Source: Undaria pinnatifida | Taxonomy: Eukaryota > Sar > Phaeophyceae > Laminariales > Alariaceae | Reading direction: 5' to 3' | NCBI GenBank assembly: GCA_012845835.1 | Contig: JABAKD010000019.1 | Span: forward strand, 6,778,994-6,842,993 | Length of the DNA stretch: 64,000 nucleotides | Part shown: positions 31,275-44,800 of the stretch, piece by piece | How the letters are laid out: every line of letters starts with the position of its first letter | Numbering within the stretch: the stretch's first letter is position 1 | Notes under the pieces: generated by a model | What the model was told of the DNA's origin: nothing | Databases searched by the model: none | The model's input: only the letters and a program-made list of their open reading frames with translations | Program-made: the position numbers and the translations under genes

Positions 31275-31512
31275 GTCATACGACGACGGCCATGCACAAA
31301 CTGAGTACACCCCGCGCCCGCCCCCCCGTCCCCCCCTCCACGAAGGCCATCCTTCATGCGACTCGAAACACCTCGCTGCGCTTCGACGTTGGTGCACGCG
31401 ATGTCTGCCTGGTCACGGTGAAAACCCGACATGCTCCGTCCCGACATTGTGGGGATGCGAGGGTCTATGGCCATACAACTACGGCCATGCGTGAAGTGAG
31501 TACACGCCCTCC
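31275..31512 (+). mobile_element. Two stacked family A 3' ends
   Basis: 31,275-31,340 carries only the terminal ATGCACAAACTGAGTACACC plus a C-rich tract. 31,345-31,512 repeats the last ~165 bp (CTTCATGCGACTCG ... GTGAGTACACGCC). Confidence 0.75.
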
Positions 31513-31639
31513 ATGGAAGCCGCCCTGCGGCAAAAAAACGTCGCTACTGCAAAGAAAGAAAAAACAATGCAACGCTGAAGCCAAGAAATTGTCCCAGAAA
31601 CGCGAGAAAGCGCAGTCCTACGCGGGCTCAAGATAAGTA

Positions 31640-32370
31640 ACAGCATCAGTAGAACACATCCCCCCACCCAGACCCCCAAATCCCTATTACGGGTAAAACT
31701 CCGATTTTATACGTATACACTGCCGTACAAGGGTGAAGACAAGCAACAGCGCCATCATAGGTCTCCTCCATCCTCAAATCCCTACCACGAATGCAACTCC
31801 CCATTTATAAGTATACATGTAGACAATGGTATATCAACATCAGTACGCATGTAGACTACGGTATATCAACAGCGGCCATGTTTGGCCCCACGCCGCTCGC
31901 GAACGTCGAGCATTCCGCCTAACAATACGTCAACAACACAGCCACAGCATGACCAGGTATATAATAGGCATACACCAGTCTAATCGAAAAAACAAGTGAT
32001 ATTGGAGCCAATCAGCGGGAAACACGCGTTGGGACAGAAAGTGGTTCCAGCGGTTTGGTGCGATAGTCTGGTTTAGAGTATCGCTACCGCGATCATTGGT
32101 CTGAGACGAGCGGCAAAGCGAAGAACAGGGTAGGCACCGGAAAGCATACAGGGGATTGAGCGCACCATGCCTCACCGGTAGGTAGCGCTAAATAATACTG
32201 TAATAATACTGGAACATTTCGCGGCTTGCACAAAAGTCCCTTTTACTCCGGGTGAAACTGGTATCACACGAAGTAGATAGAACTGTAGATAGGTAGCTAT
32301 CATAGATAGCCATTTTTCCCCACAAAAACAAGCCTCCAAAATCACCCTGGCTGATGACCGTCCCCAACAT
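31640..32370. other. Region downstream of KNTC1: nothing recognised
   Basis: Intergenic on the 3' side of the KNTC1 stop; no clear AATAAA near the stop on the minus strand. A small duplication (TACACTGCCGTACAAGGG-like blocks) lies near 31,700-31,870. Confidence 0.4.
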
Positions 32371-32375
32371 TACTT

Positions 32376-32646
32376 TCAGTTCCCTGCCAAACCAGCAGAT
32401 CTTGACCCTTCCTCCGCGGACGGCAACTTCAACCCGAACTCTTTAGCAAACCTCTCCAGAGCGGTCCTCGGATCGTTTTTCGCCGCGGCGGGGCGATCGG
32501 CGGAGAGCCCCCCCTTCTTAACGGCGTCGTAGTGCGTCCGGCATAGGGCCTGGGCCTCGTCGCGGTTGCCGAGGGACAGGCAGTCGACCACTAATCCGCG
32601 AGCGCGACCCGCCCGGGCTAGCGAAGCCGCCACAGCGTTGAAATGC
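32376..32646 (-). CDS. KNTC1: KNTC1 last exon with stop
   Basis: Acceptor GGTATCAG. HFNAVAASLARAGRARGLVV and NRDEAQALCRTHY match the end of KNTC1 (family: T-K/R-x-F-x-x-L...DEA), then a variable tail ending GLAGN and TGA. Confidence 0.8.
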
Positions 32647-35600
32647 CTGATACCGAAGCAAGATGGACACACACAGATCATCACGTATTACTAATAGATT
32701 ACACGCCACACATGCGCGCATTTAGCATATTGCCGCACATTGTTACCCACGCACATTTACCGGTATATGCATGAGATTTCATTCGTCGAAAGGCCTTAAC
32801 GCCGTGGCAGCATGGACACGCGTACATACACTATACCAGTACCTGGTATGACAAATCGCATGTCACAGCTACATGTGTACATATTCCCGCAATGTGACAC
32901 TCGTATACATTACCTGGTATACCCATCACGCATCATGCAACGTACCACACATTTTCATACATGAGGTATCTACATAAACCTCCCGCGTAACCCACCTTGT
33001 GCCGCGAACATCGCCCCACGCGCAACGCCTGTCGATACTTAGGAAAACCGCCTCGAGGGCAGCCTGCGAGCGATTCCACATAGCCACAACCGGGAGCGGG
33101 GATGTAGCACATGGTCAGATTTATAACTATTTATCAATGTACCATAAGCCGTCGAAATAAAATCAGGCACTGCACAAGTACAGTATTCCTCGTTCCCCCA
33201 ACCCCCGCCCCCATTCCCGCCCCCCACCGCTAACCCCGACCTCTACTCCCTCCCCCAACCTCGACATAATTCCGGATCCCGACCTCAGCCCTCTACCTCA
33301 CCTCCGCCTCCGCCACGAAGTCCTTTCCCCACATCGACCTCGGGCCCCGCCCAACCCCAATCCCCGACCTACACGCATGCCAAACTTCACCGAGCGCCTG
33401 ATTGGCCAACATTGTTTCCAACAACCCCCTCCTGTCCATAGCCTACCACATGCGCGCCCACCCCAACCTCCACCCCACAGTTCACCGTGCACCCACTTCA
33501 TTGGCCGACGCTTCCCGAGACTCCTCACCCAACACCAACACTAACACCAACACCAACAAAAACAACAACAACAACAACACCAACAACAACACCATCCAAC
33601 CCTACCCCACACAGACCCAACCTAGCACGCGCCCCACCTTCCACCGCGGACGCGTTTTGTGATACAGTAGGGATAACAGTTTATGGCAAAATATTTATGA
33701 CTGGGGGAACTCCTATATTAGAACTACCGAACTGCTCAATATCGTTGGAATGCAGCTTATTATTTACATTACTTCTAGCTACATATTTTTTCCATGTGAT
33801 GACACCGGTAAAACTGTTCATCGGGTTCGGTTTAGAGCAATATTCGCTACATACCTTTCCATGTAATCATAACTGTTCCTTGGGTATGATTTAGAACGGT
33901 ATTCGCAACATACTGTTTCCCTATCATGATGAGATTCTTCAACGGGTTGCACTTCCATTGGTTAGTATAGAGCTTTTCGAGTGAGGGCCACCAGAAAAGT
34001 CAGGTGCATCCCTCCGCAGCATGCATCCATGCATCTATCTTATTGGCCAACACTTCCCCAGACCCCATGCCGCCCCCGCCTCCACCGCCTGCCATGGCCC
34101 GGCGCATCTCTTCAAGGGTCACTGCGGCAGCCCCCCCCCCCCCCCCCCCCTCCCTCCCTCCCCCCCACGCCACTCCCCGCCAACCCCACCCCACCCCTCG
34201 ACCCCACCCCCAACCCAACCCACCTCAACCCCGACCCCACCCTACCCAACACTCCAGCGCCGACCCCACCCCACATGATTACCCCAAGATTCGCCAGACG
34301 CCCCCCCCCCCCGAACCTCCCGCCATGGCCGGGCGCATCTTTTCAAGGATCACTATTGCAGGCCCGCCCCGCCCCGCCCCCCCCCCCAACCCCGCCCCAT
34401 GCCACCCCACCAAAACGCTCACCGCCACCCCAACCCGAAGCCAGCACACCCCACCCACCTGATTAGCCAGCGTTGCCTCAGACCCCTCCTCCACCCCGCC
34501 TCCTGCCATGGCCGGGCGTAATTCTTCAAGGGCAACTATAACAGGCACGCCACCCTCCTCTATAGCCATTAGCAACGACACGGTTCGAGCTTCGGGGGAG
34601 GGGATGCAAAGCGCTGCCCTCACGGCATGGGCGTGGAAACGGGGGCCTAAGGCCGCCAAGGTGGTGGAAAACCACTGCAGGTCCAGGCGCTCGGGGAAAG
34701 GGCACGCCCCAAGCAGAAGCACCACCTGTAACGTGTGAATACAATTACATGAGGAGAGAGGATATTGAAAATTGAAAAAATTCAGCACAAGAAATAGAAA
34801 AAAAAGCATGAAAAAAAAAAAACTGGAAATACCTGGTACAACATGTAAGTAATGTAATACAATGTAATGTGATACAATGTAATGTTATTACTAAAAACGG
34901 TGATCGATGTAGTACGCAGCTTGCAAAGATGAGTATCGACCCTAACTTCGTCGAACTCACAGCTGACGTCGTTAGAATAATCTTGTGAAATAAAAATAAA
35001 GTAGCAATTGAACATGAAAAACAAAACGAAAAATGTGAACGAAAAAAGAAATTGAAAATAAAACAGGTAGATTTTTATCTGTGGGGGAGGCGGTTTGTGA
35101 AACGAAGAGGAGGTTTAAAAATTCGAAGAGGCGGTTTTGTTAGCTGAAGAGGCGGTTTCGGGAATCGACGGGGCGTTTTATTTTAGTAAAGAGTTACCGA
35201 GGCGTTTTGTGATTCAATAAGGCGGTGTCAGGAGGCAAAAAGGAGATTTTGTGAATTGCGGAGGCGGCTCTGTGAATATAGCAGCGCTTTTAGTTGTTGC
35301 TGAAGACTGGGTTTTGATAGTTAAAGGGGAAGGCTTAGCTAGTTGAAGAGGCAGTTTCGTGAGCCGGGGGACAGTTTCATTAGTGGGGGGCGCGCGGTTT
35401 TCGTGTATTGGAAGCGGTGTGTGGCTTGCGCCATGAGGTGGTTCGCCGCTTGGGTGGGCGTTGAGGCGTATTGTGCGTGTGTGTTGTTCGAGGGCGGCGG
35501 GGTGTACTCAATTTGTGCATGGCCGTAGTCGCTTGACCATAGACCCTCGCATCCCTACTATGCCGGGACGGAGCACGTCGAGTTTTCACCAACCAGGTAG

Positions 35601-38600
35601 ACATTGCTTGCATCAAGCGCGAAGCGCCGTGAGGTGTTCGGCGAGTCGCATGAAGGGTTAACGGTATCCTTCCAAGAACCGCTCGTAATACGAACTTCGG
35701 CACCTTGTGCCTACTTTCTTGCTTATGGATGACAGCGCCAATGAGTTACTTTGTTTTCTGGTGTGGCCACTCCAGAGACAGCAATGGGTATTACTATGCA
35801 ACTGCCTCGTGGGTGCCTTACCTTATTCACAGCACGTGAAACATCATTCCCCTTGTCGGGGGGGGGAGGGGGGGGGCGTTTTCTGTGCTGGAGCAATTTT
35901 GTGTACGGAGCGTTTCCGTGTGCATGTTGTCGAGTCGTTGGAACGGTCATCCCTCCCCCCCCCTCCCCGAAATTCCAGGGTAACTCACCTGATCAACCAC
36001 CGCCATAATTTCTTCGTGGGGCAGCTCCCCCTCACTCCCACCCCCACCCTTCCTCGCGTCAATCCCATTCCCAACATTCGCCAACGCAGACCTGCCCGCG
36101 CGGCCCGACGTAGTTGAGGCACCGCGGCCGCTAGTCATGGCAAACAGGGAGGCACCAAACGAGGAGGACGACGCGCCGGGGAAAGCTGAGGCGAAGGCGG
36201 GGTTGGACCCTGCAGAGGTAGTGCTAGCTGCTGCTGCTGCTGCTGCTGCCGTTGCTGCTGCGGCTTCTTTTCGGCTGCGGGCTTCTTCGCGAGCCTGGAG
36301 CTCTTCCAGAGGGGAGCGTAGGGCCTGCAGGGGAGAGGGGGGGGGGGGGGGGAAGGGAAGAAGAGGTGGGGTAGGTGGTTCGGGGACATTTAGTTCAAAG
36401 CGCCAGAAACGTACAATACATACCAGGCATCGATTGCAGCAGCTTATTGCCAAGCGAACAGAAAGACGCACATGCTGACGCAACAATGGAAGACTGCTGT
36501 ACGATCTATTCAGCGCTTTCTCTCCTGTTCGAGTGCGCCTATGATACTGCTGTACCTGTGCGCGATCCGATTAGTAAGTGGATTGCCCTCATTAAAAGTA
36601 CGACCCGATTAAGAATATGATTACTTGAACACCAACCATGGATACCAGCCGGTCGCCCCCGGTGGCGGTTTATCCTCGATCCTGCTATAGGTCAGTTTCG
36701 TGAGTTTGAGCCCCCCCGTGTGCATACTCGCATAAATTCGTACTTTTTCTTGTGCAAAAATTGACTTGCGGAAAGCGCGAGAGCGTGAGTTTGCAACGCT
36801 CGATGATAAACCGACGAGCAGTGAGATTGCTGGACACTCTACAAGGTACGCGATAAAAAGTGGAGGCGAGAATCGGGGGGGAGAAGGGGCGACACCTGTG
36901 AACACGGCTCGTCCAGAAGCTGAAAAGTAGAAGTGTACTAAAAAAGAAAACAGGCCCCTTTCCCCCACAGTAGATAGTACCGCCTCATTACACACAAGTT
37001 CAAGGCCACCAGAGGACCCGCCACCCCGTTCTGCCTAGACCTGAGGTACCGACCGACTCACCTCGGTGTGTCCTCCACACCACAACCACACAAGGAATAA
37101 CCTGCCAGGGGCAAGGGCCCACATTTGGCGTCATCGGCAGGACCCCACGTCACTAAAAAAAAAACAACGCACTTCGTGTTAGGACTTGCCTCCTTGTAGT
37201 TATCCTACCTCTTCCCACAATGGAGCCAGCCTTGCACCGTTCCTAGCGAACGCATCAGCCACCCTTGAGCGCACAAGACGCGGGAAGACCCTCATGATAA
37301 GGGCGCGACGGAGTCCATGGTGTCTGCACGCGTCGGTCAAGATAGGGGCCCATAATCCAACGTCCCCTGATCGCGCATCCAGCAGCATATCACACATAAT
37401 AGGGATCAAGCTCCGCTCTCCCCTGCTTGTATTATTCGATAAAGGTGATAAATTGGGAGGGAGGGAGAGGGTGGGAGGGGGGGAAGGGGGGTGGAGGGGG
37501 GCAAGTAAGGTTACAGCTGTGCACAGTATGGTGAGGAGCGATGGAAATGGGCACGAAACGTAGAAGGGGGGGGGGGAGCTGAATCCACGTTATGTGGCGA
37601 GAAATTCTTGGAATTAGTGAGGAATATCCAAAACCAAAATTGCAGCAGCACACGAGGGTTAATGGCCGCGGCACCTGCAATCAACCGGCCGCTTGCCTGT
37701 GGTCCCTACGGAGCGCGCGTACGATGTCCTCCGCAGGGCAGTTTGCCAGCTCATTGAGCTTGTGTGGCAACCTAGCCTCCTCCAGCTCCGACATGTAGCC
37801 CACGTTCCTGCTCAAGGAAAAACATCAAGGGTAAGGGCGAGCAAGGGCAGGACAAGGGCAAGGATGAGGATATGGGTAAGTAAAAAGGGCAAGGGTAAGG
37901 GTAAGGGCAAAGGTAAGGGGGCAGGCGCGGACAACGCCGTCGGCGCGGGGGCAAGGCCCAGCACCAGGGGACGTGCTGGGTGTAGCCCTCGTCGATGTGA
38001 GCGAGGCCTTGTGTAACTTCTCCGATTTTTTCCTGCGCCTATTTCCCTGCTTGTGCAGGGAGACTAGGCTTGAACGGAGTGACCGGCGATTGCGTTCATT
38101 TTTTGGTGACGCACGAGTAAGAAAACGAAGCAAGTGGTCGCCCCACCCTCCACGTCTCGGACAACTTTAACAAACAGAAAAAACAGTCCATGGGAAAGGG
38201 TGAGAACAAGCAGTAAAAGTTGAAGGGTACCAAATAATGAATTCACGAGGGAAACGGAGAAATATGACGAGGAGAGGTCAGTTGCAAGGGCAAGAAAGAA
38301 GACCGTTCGCCAGTCTCTTCTCGAGGCCTCGCCCGAGCCTTTTTCCCAGTATGCGCTTTGCCGAACATCTCTTAACCCCTTTAGAGCCCCAAAATCTCTC
38401 CATACACTAATATCAAGTAAATTTGTCCCAAAAAGGGTTTCCAGTTGTAAAGGCGTTGATTAATGAGTAGGAGGCAAGGACATCCGGCTCAGGGACGCCG
38501 GCGGAAGCAGCAGCAGCGACAACACCACCAACAACATCCACAACAAAAACCCATGCTAACAACCCCTCTCAAGGGCGACACCAACAATTCTCAACGTTAA

Positions 38601-38809
38601 GCCAACAACATCCAACGCTAGCACACAGCTTTCTATGCCGACAACAATAACAACAGCACAACAACGTTGACCCCTATTCTACGACACCAGCAACAACAGC
38701 ATTAACACCAGCAACAACACCACCCTCCTGCTACGACAAACCCGCGCAAGCCCCAAGGAGCAACAACAACAATAACAACAACAACGACGACAACAACCAC
38801 AACAACAGC

Positions 38810-38855
<46 letters not shown>

Positions 38856-41800
38856 GCACCGCTCTGCTGCCACAAACCTTCGCAAGTCCGAGAGCGAGGA
38901 CAGGCCCTCCCCCTGCCCCTTCCACCCATCCTTATCACCGGCCAAAACTTCCGCCACCAGGGTAGACGGAGCTAGCGCTGACAGCGCCAAAAGCGCGCGA
39001 AGCCTCCACCGGAACTTTACCCTGCCGTTCACAGCACCGGACACAAAGCAGTGGTACGGAAGGAGGGGACGCGGGGGAAGGATGGGAACGCGGCACGGGA
39101 GGGACGGGGGGCGGGGGGAGCCGGGGCGGGGGGGGGGGGGGAGGCGGGGCGGGGGGGGGGGGGGGGGGGGGGACGACGACAGGGTTAGCCGTGTCAAAAA
39201 AACAATATTCTACCAGCTGGTCTACTGTTTAGTTTACCAATAGGTCCATGACATTGGTCGATTCACGACTCACTGATGTTAATAGTATGTGACGGGCGAC
39301 ATGATTCATAAACCCATACGATATGCTCTTCATACCTGCCCGCTCAGCCACCCTTGCAACAGTTCTTTGGCGATGGCCACCAGGAACGACACCCGCGACT
39401 TGAGGTTCATGAAAATGATTTAATCGCCCATACTAGCGTTTCCGTCTTCCTATTTAACCCCTTTAGAGCCCCAAAATATGTCCCTATACTTACCCCTAGT
39501 AGTTTATCCCTGAATTACGGGTGCAAGAAATCATTCCTTATATTGTCATACATGGTGTGACAATATGAATCTATGCCACGAATGAAGTACGCCCCTAGCC
39601 TATCAATAGCCTCCATTATGAAAAATGAAATGTACCAGGTAGTGATCATGTTAAAATGCGATGGGTGACACGTTAGTTTTCACAAAGAAAAAGGCATGTT
39701 CTTTGTCTTCTCACCTCCTCATCCTGCCATCCTTGCGGATGTCTTTCGCGATGCCCAGCAGCACCGATACCCGCGACTTGAGGTCCATGAACACGATAGA
39801 GTCGCACACGCTAGCGTTTGCGTCCTCGTCCTCCTCTTCGTCAGAAAAGGTAACCGTCAAAACAAACGCCGCCTGCAAAGCCAGGGTCGCATCTTCCACC
39901 ATCCGTTCCTAAAAAACAGCAATGCACGCAACGTAACTATTTGTTCGTGTTTTCATGTTAAGAAGTTTTCATTATGTTGCGTTCTCAACCAGTACCAGGC
40001 ATGTCTTTACTTCGTACTTGTGTATGGCCCTTACTCTGATACGTTCCTCGTGTTTATTATATTTATTTCCCATGTTTTTACGATTGTGGGTGTTTACGTT
40101 TTTTGTTTTTAATGTTTCTACGTTGTTGTTATGTTGCAGAAATGAAACCGCTAAAACGAATGACGCCTGCAAGGCCAGGGTAGCGACTCCCATATATAAT
40201 CCTGAAAAAACAAAAAAAGGCAAAAAAAAGGGCAACACATAGGACAAAAAAAGGCAAAAAAGGACAGCAACGGTCTCGTTGGTTTGGTGTTATGTTTTTT
40301 CTGTTTTACTTTTCTGTTTTCTGTTTGGCATGTACGTTTCATGTATTTTATGTTCTTCAGTTTTCTGCTTCTTTTTTTCTGTTTTCCATGTTTTTATGTT
40401 TCACGTGTTGGTTGTGGTGGTGTTGGTGTTGGTGTTGGTTGTTGTTGCTACTTCTATTATCCTAATATACCGGTACATGTTACAGTTGGCGTTGGTGTTG
40501 AAGTTGGTGTTGCAGCTATTGTTTCACACACACTCGCACAAAACACCAACAACTCCAAACAAACAAAAAAGATAAAAGACAAACGTCATTCACCCCTTAC
40601 CTCTCTCGCGTCCTTCACGAACACCGACTCCCGCCCCTCGCTCCCCCTCACGCCTCCACCAACAAATAGCCCCTCCCCTGCCGTCATCCCCTCACCCCTC
40701 CCGCCTCCTCCTCCCCCACTCTTAGGCTGACAGATCCATCCCTTCGCGAGCCGAAGGATAATCGTCTCCACATCATGGGGGTCAATGCCCCTCTGGTCAG
40801 CGACCGACCTAGCAGCCCTGAGCGCGCGGGAGGCTTTCTGGCGAAACGTAGCCATATTGCCTCCCGAAAATGTTTTAGGCATACCATGCTCGACCCTCAC
40901 ACGCCAAGAAACAGTGGTACCAACGCCAGTGTTGGCGGTGGTGGTGGTAGGGGAGTTGGAGGAGGTAAACGGGGCGGTACGGGAGTTGGTAGAGGGTGGG
41001 GAAAGGGGGGGCGAGAGGGCGTCTTCGGCTGCGCTCTCCGCCGCAAACAGAAGGATCTTCGTCAGGAGTTCCTTCGAGCTGTGGCGGCGGCCGGGGGCGG
41101 GGCGTGGGGGGGGGGGGGAAGGAGAAAAATAGAGGGAGGATGGGGCGATATGGGGTTAGGGGAGGGGGAAGAGGAGGAGGAAGAGGGGAGACGAGGGGGG
41201 AGGGGTGAGGGAGGATGTGGAGGGGGCGGGGGGAGAAGAAGCAGGGAGCATCGCGGGCGGGGGGGGCGGGGGCGAGGGCGGGGGACGCGGGGGACGCGGG
41301 GGGGGGGGTAAGAATGAAAGCGAGGCGGAGAGAGAGGGAGAGGGAGCGATCAATGGTTACACAACGCGAAAAAAGAGCAAACTGTTATACTGCGTTCACG
41401 CGAACCGGAAATAAAAAACAGCTCCGAGAAGAAGTCGGTACTCACATAAAACACTACTACTATTACTACCGCCACGATAACTCACTACTACCACCATCAC
41501 CACTACTACTACTAACTACTACTGCTAGACACACCTGGAGGAGAAGAATGGGAGCAATTTTTCCGCCATGTCCACTCCGACGCAATCCTTCGCGGTCATG
41601 TGGTGCTCCAGTCGCAACGCGCGCCGCTCTAGCCCCTCCACCACATCTCCGCCTTCTGCCACACCACCATGACCATGTGCCCCAGCCTGATCACCGTCAC
41701 CATCTCCGACATCGTCACCTTCACCATCATTGTCATTGTTGTTGTCGGCGCGGGACAGGGGCAGAAGAGTCACGGACAGCGACTCTCCCTGGCAAAGACA

Positions 41801-44800
41801 GCACAGAGAAAGATATGCACGCGGTGGTGTTACGTTAGCCAGCGACAGCGCACATCACGATTTCGCGCGCGGTGGTGTTACCTAAGACAACGCACAGCAC
41901 GGTTTCGCACGCGGTGGTGTTTCGCGCCATCAATAAGGACGGGTCTTCGATGGACTTTACTGGCGAGTTACGAGTGGTTGGACGACGAAGCAAACCAACT
42001 AGCTGACCTACACTAGTATGATCACCATCACCAACGCCAAAGTCATTAGTCACCTCACACTAGGGGTGCAGCAGATTCTAAGAAATTTCCGAGCTCCTAA
42101 CGCACGAGGAGCTCAACATCTCACCCGAAACACGCCGTCGAAGCCAGTCGTTCGCGCAATCCGACCGACACTTTTATGCGCCAGTTCTCTAAAGCAATTT
42201 GCTCGTAAAGATATCGTACGCAATGACCGGAAGTTTCACACTTGAGTAGCTCAACCGGTTAGAGGTATACCTTTTTTTGGCTCAAGAAGTACAATCTTTA
42301 CCGTGGGATGACTCAAACGTTACCGCCACCATCACCACTGTTCTTGTCGGCGCGGGACACGGGGGAAAAAAACACGGAAAAGAGACACTCCCTATCAGAG
42401 ATAGCTAGCGCACAGCACGAAGCAATCGTGTGGTGGGGGCAGAGCGAGGTATGCTCTGCGTGGCCAAGAAACGCAAAGCCGGTGGACAAAACAACTGTAC
42501 TCGTGTTGCTGCCGCTGCGTCCCGCTACCCACTGGCACACAGCTCGGGCCTCACCATGAGCCGATGGGATCGGATAGCGATGGTGACGACTACGAGGAGG
42601 GCCTTGCCACTCTCCTCGCAGTCACGATTGCAACATTCGCCAAACACGAAACACACGGTACTCATACTGTCGTCTAGGACAAGGACAGCCGCCGTCTGCG
42701 ACATGTCGTTGCTGATACACGAGATCGACGGGAGCGAGGGGGAAGACAACACTCCTCGCGTGAAGCGCACACGGCGGGTTTTCCCTCGCCCCACCTACAA
42801 CGCTTCATTCGCATGCGCTGAGATGCTCTGGCGTGGCGAACTCGTACGAGTACGTTGCCGACCGATCGCCGTTGTCGATTTATTTCGCGAAAACCTTGTC
42901 CATCAAACAAACTGTAATTCGGGTTTTATTGTAAGGGTTGTCGATCCGATTCTGCCCGTCAGGTTCTGAGACCCTAAAACACATCTCATTTTCGGATTCG
43001 GACACGCTATTTTAAGAAATGGACTGTTACCCAAAACCTAATTTTGAGAAAAAATGGCAGCGCAACCTGATGAAGAATCCCATCGCCTACGTAGGTATAA
43101 AAAAAAATGCATATTGCAAACCGAGAATGACATCCCGACGATTTTCGGTCAAGGAACCAACCGCGTCATTCAGAAAATGTTTTAGCCAAAACTTGCCGCC
43201 CGTATCGTAGCACGCGTTTACTGCTGGGTAGGGGGTGTTTCCGGACTGCAAAATAAGGAGGCTTGCGTAGCATATAACCACACTCCTACTGATGCGCGCT
43301 ATTGATGGGTTCTTGGCGAGATCACCATCGGTGTATTCGTTTGTCGTTACTGTAGAGATCCCTCTATAGTGCCGGTTGACTGCTATAGTGCCTGTGAAAT
43401 CACTTCGCACAGATGGGAATAACCAGTAGCGGCAGTAAGCAGAGTAGGGCCGGTTGCCGCTATAGTGCCGGTAGTTCCGGCTGGCACATAGCGGCACCAT
43501 AGAGGGCCCACTACCGTCTACATGGGCCCAATAAGGGATAACAAAGATTGTTTTGGTAGAAAACGTTGTCCTTGTCGGTGTGGACTGACATCGCGTACAT
43601 ACCTCAAGACGGGCTTCCTGGGCCTGAGGCGACCTAGCCGCGACGGCGTGTCGAATCGCCACCCTCAACGCTTCCAGACGATCTTGGTCCCTGCAAAAAA
43701 ACAAACACACAAACACCATATTTCAGAAAAATATTCTAAAAAACAGTGCGGCAATTCTGCTGGTCAAGATCGCTTTGCCACTAGCATCGGTTTTGCCGGT
43801 ACAGGTGTACCATGTACCAGGATGCTAATTGTCCCGTGACCACGAACTACAAGTGGGTTAGAGCCATGAGTGAAAACAAGAGCAACGATAACGCCATGAC
43901 AACAAAAAAACAATACCGAACTAAAACAGTAGCAACGGTATCAATAGCAGCAACAAAAAAAGACCACCACGACAACACCGCCGCCACCACCCCCCCCACG
44001 CCCCCACACTACAACCATCACCACAAGCCGGCGCTACCGGCGCCACCACCACCACCGCCACCACCACCACGCCCACCACCAGCACTACATACTGCTATTG
44101 CTACGGAGCACTGCTACGAGTACTACCAGTACCACTAGTACTATACTACCAGGTATATGCTACTGCCACCATTAATAATAGTACCTGGTATTACTACTAC
44201 GACTACTACCATCACCACCACTACTGTTACCAATACCACGACTGTACTACATGTACTATCACCACCACAACCATCACTACTGCTACTCCTAATGTATCTC
44301 ACCGCGTCATACAAGAAGCTACTCGCTGCGCGGTCATACACGCCAGCGCCGGGTTCTTGATTTTCTCCAGCCAAGGTTGCAGCGTAGAGAAGACGGGGAT
44401 GGGCCCCGGAGTTCCATCTCCAAGCGTCCCCGGGTTGAGCATGCACATCACGAGACGCGAGTAGAACTCTCCCACCGTCAACCCCAGCGGATCTTCCAGA
44501 ACAGGGATAACATCACACGGGCCGGGGGGGGGGGGGGGAGGCGGGGGCGGCGAGGGGGTACTAATTCATCCAGAGCCGTAGTCGTATGGCCATAGCTATT
44601 AGACCCTCGCATCCTTACAATGCCGGGACGGAACACGACGGGTTTTCACCTACCAGGCAGACACCGCGTGCACCCAGCACGAAGTGCCGTGAGGCGTTAC
44701 GCGAGTTGCTTGAAGGGCGAGCTCAACACCGACAGGGAGTGGGGGGAGTCGTCGGTCGGTGGTCGTACAATAGCATGGGCTTCAGCCAGCTCGAAAGGGG

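Noticed and set aside
33981-34466. Pro-rich plus-strand frames
   Set aside because: C-runs and the antisense of exon 30 echoes; no domain or splice support.
40775-41311. Long plus-strand Gly/Arg-rich open frame
   Set aside because: It is the antisense of KNTC1 exons 23-24 and a G-rich intron; composition alone keeps it open.
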